From assembly GCA_002730655.1 (NCBI GenBank), contig PCAT01000107.1, positions 1-7,045 of the forward strand: a DNA stretch of 7,045 bases. Reading direction: 5' to 3'. Under the pieces are notes generated by a model. The model saw only the letters and a program-made list of their open reading frames with translations, did not search any database and was not told the DNA's origin. How positions within the stretch are numbered: position 1 is the stretch's first letter; every line of letters starts with the position of its first letter. The DNA comes from Balneola sp. Lineage in GTDB: Bacteria; Bacteroidota; Rhodothermia; Balneolales; Balneolaceae. Both the position numbers and the translations under genes were made by a program. Shown in pieces: positions 6,552 to 7,045 of this stretch.

Positions 6552-6555
6552 TCTA
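6552..6555 (+). promoter_or_regulatory. TCTA late-promoter-like core upstream of the 115-residue gene
   Basis: TCTA within TTTCTATAA lies 12 bases before the ATG at 6568, in the 53-base gap after the glycosyltransferase-like gene. The placement matches the TCTA cores before the 372- and 464-residue genes. It suggests that the small membrane protein has its own late-type promoter despite the short gap. Confidence 0.4.
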
Positions 6556-6567
6556 TAACTAACTGTA

Positions 6568-6915
6568 ATGGACAGAGTTCTTAAGCGTTCCCTTGGACTC
6601 GATATGTGGCACCTTGTTGCCTTGGTTGTTGTCGTTATGTATGCCCGGTTTGTATTCCACCGCATCGCTGACCGCATCCCACTCATCAACTTGATCGGTA
6701 ATGGCGAGATGAGCTACTATGTTGCCGATGGCTTGGCCGCATTGTTGTTTTTGCACCTTATTATGGGAAAAGACCGTGCTGTGCGTATGGTCGCCGCCGG
6801 TGGTCTGCTTTGGCTGGCGATGAATTATATTTTGCGTATGGAGTTCAGTCATGAGAACTGGTATGCTTATGATGGTTATGCGATGGCCGCATTCTTGGCT
6901 GCTTACTTGCGCTAA
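6568..6915 (+). CDS. Small multi-pass membrane protein, function unknown (115 residues)
   Basis: The ATG at 6568 follows an in-frame TAA at 6556-6558, and the TAA stop is at 6913-6915. Three clear hydrophobic segments are seen: about 13-30 (MWHLVALVVVVMYARFVF), 50-67 (YYVADGLAALLFLHLIMG) and 72-89 (VRMVAAGGLLWLAMNYIL). A shorter fourth follows at 102-114 (DGYAMAAFLAAYL). Basic residues at the N-terminus (R3, K6, R7) would favour a cytoplasmic N-terminus. I do not recognise a family. Its codons are richer in G/C at the third position than those of most neighbours, similar to the abundant 372-residue gene, so it may be a well-expressed membrane component of the particle. Recent acquisition is the other reading, since GC-rich repeats follow three bases after its stop. 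It is on the plus strand, 53 bases after the glycosyltransferase-like gene. Confidence 0.8.
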   Translation: MDRVLKRSLGLDMWHLVALVVVVMYARFVFHRIADRIPLINLIGNGEMSYYVADGLAALLFLHLIMGKDRAVRMVAAGGLLWLAMNYILRMEFSHENWYAYDGYAMAAFLAAYLR

Positions 6916-6918
6916 GCT

Positions 6919-7045
6919 ACGGGGTTCCGCCCCCGTCAGGGTTCCGCCCCCGAGCGACGGATTGATAGATTAGTCTAGGAGGGGTTCGGGACGGGGTTTC
7001 GTCCCCCGTCAGGGTTCCGCCCCCGAGCGACGGAGTGCGAGGGGT
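6919..7045. repeat. GC-rich hairpin-forming direct repeats at right edge
   Basis: A 32-base sequence, beginning CCCCCGTCAGGG and ending CGAGCGACGGA, is present twice without mismatch (6930-6961 and 7003-7034), 73 bases apart. Looser similarity extends left to 6919 and 6991. The core GGGTTYCGYCCCCCG appears four times (from 6922, 6939, 6994 and 7012, one with small changes). Perfect stems include ACGGGG/CCCCGT (6919-6936) and GACGGGG/CCCCGTC (6990-7010), and CCGTC/GACGG encloses each 32-base copy. The right end (GAGGGGT) repeats the start of the 6980s segment, so another unit may follow beyond the window. The block could end transcription of the 115-residue gene or be a dispersed repeat; no coding sequence is seen. 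Confidence 0.85.

Noticed and set aside
6522..6552. ACTC...GAGT pairing after the glycosyltransferase-like gene as a terminator
   Set aside because: Four-base arms with a long AT-rich loop are expected by chance.
6559..6852. 97-codon open frame on the minus strand
   Set aside because: It is antisense to the 115-residue membrane protein, whose hydrophobic segments are coherent.
6966..6977. TAGATTAGTCTA as a promoter or hairpin between the GC-rich repeats
   Set aside because: The four-base arms are too short, and no gene start follows within the window.
6919..7045. CRISPR array or tRNA-like structure in the GC-rich block
   Set aside because: There are only two long copies, the intervening DNA contains degenerate copies of the same motif and not unique spacers, and no cloverleaf or cas gene is seen.

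Overview
The window looks like a fragment of a large eukaryotic DNA virus of the Nucleocytoviricota, most plausibly from the extended Mimiviridae (Imitervirales). The strongest pointer is the partial gene at the left edge. Its protein has a short helical N-terminal segment followed by an 'LIINSKFR ... SDFMIEL ... MKVSSFTFDNFYYPIS ... LPDGGY' pattern that I know from a virion-associated protein family widespread in giant viruses. Tight gene packing, no introns, ATG starts just after in-frame stops, AT-rich intergenic gaps with a TCTA motif (the late-promoter core described for Cafeteria roenbergensis virus) and palindromes between genes all fit. The exact virus and host cannot be told from the sequence.

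Layout. Positions 1-4657 hold four genes on the minus strand, read right to left: a 464-residue unknown with a CxCxxCxxC cluster (3263-4657), a 372-residue protein (2089-3207), a 342-residue protein (996-2024), and the conserved virion-type protein that runs off the left edge (1-895). The 372- and 342-residue proteins are diverged paralogues: they share 'KxKLDAI..xYS..LI..WTI' and several other blocks. The 372-residue gene uses visibly more C/G-ending codons, as abundant virion proteins of such viruses often do. I read this block as a virion-structure cluster, but only the left-edge gene ties to a family I recognise.

A divergent 87-bp promoter region (4658-4744) separates this block from two plus-strand genes. 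The first (4745-6514) is a 589-residue protein that looks like a two-part glycosyltransferase. Its first half carries a ten-triplet, interrupted Gly-X-Y (collagen-like) tract, and its second half carries a threefold AADDI repeat. The second (6568-6915) is a 115-residue, G+C-richer multi-pass membrane protein. The window ends in a GC-rich block of hairpin-forming direct repeats (6919-7045) unlike everything else here.

Most notable observations: (i) two perfect palindromes, 10 and 11 bp per arm, each with the start codon of the next gene inside one arm, at just those two gene starts that lack a nearby TCTA; (ii) the structural paralogue pair; (iii) the collagen-like tract inside a glycosyltransferase-like protein; (iv) the GC-rich repeat block. 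No RNA gene, CRISPR array or transposase was seen.
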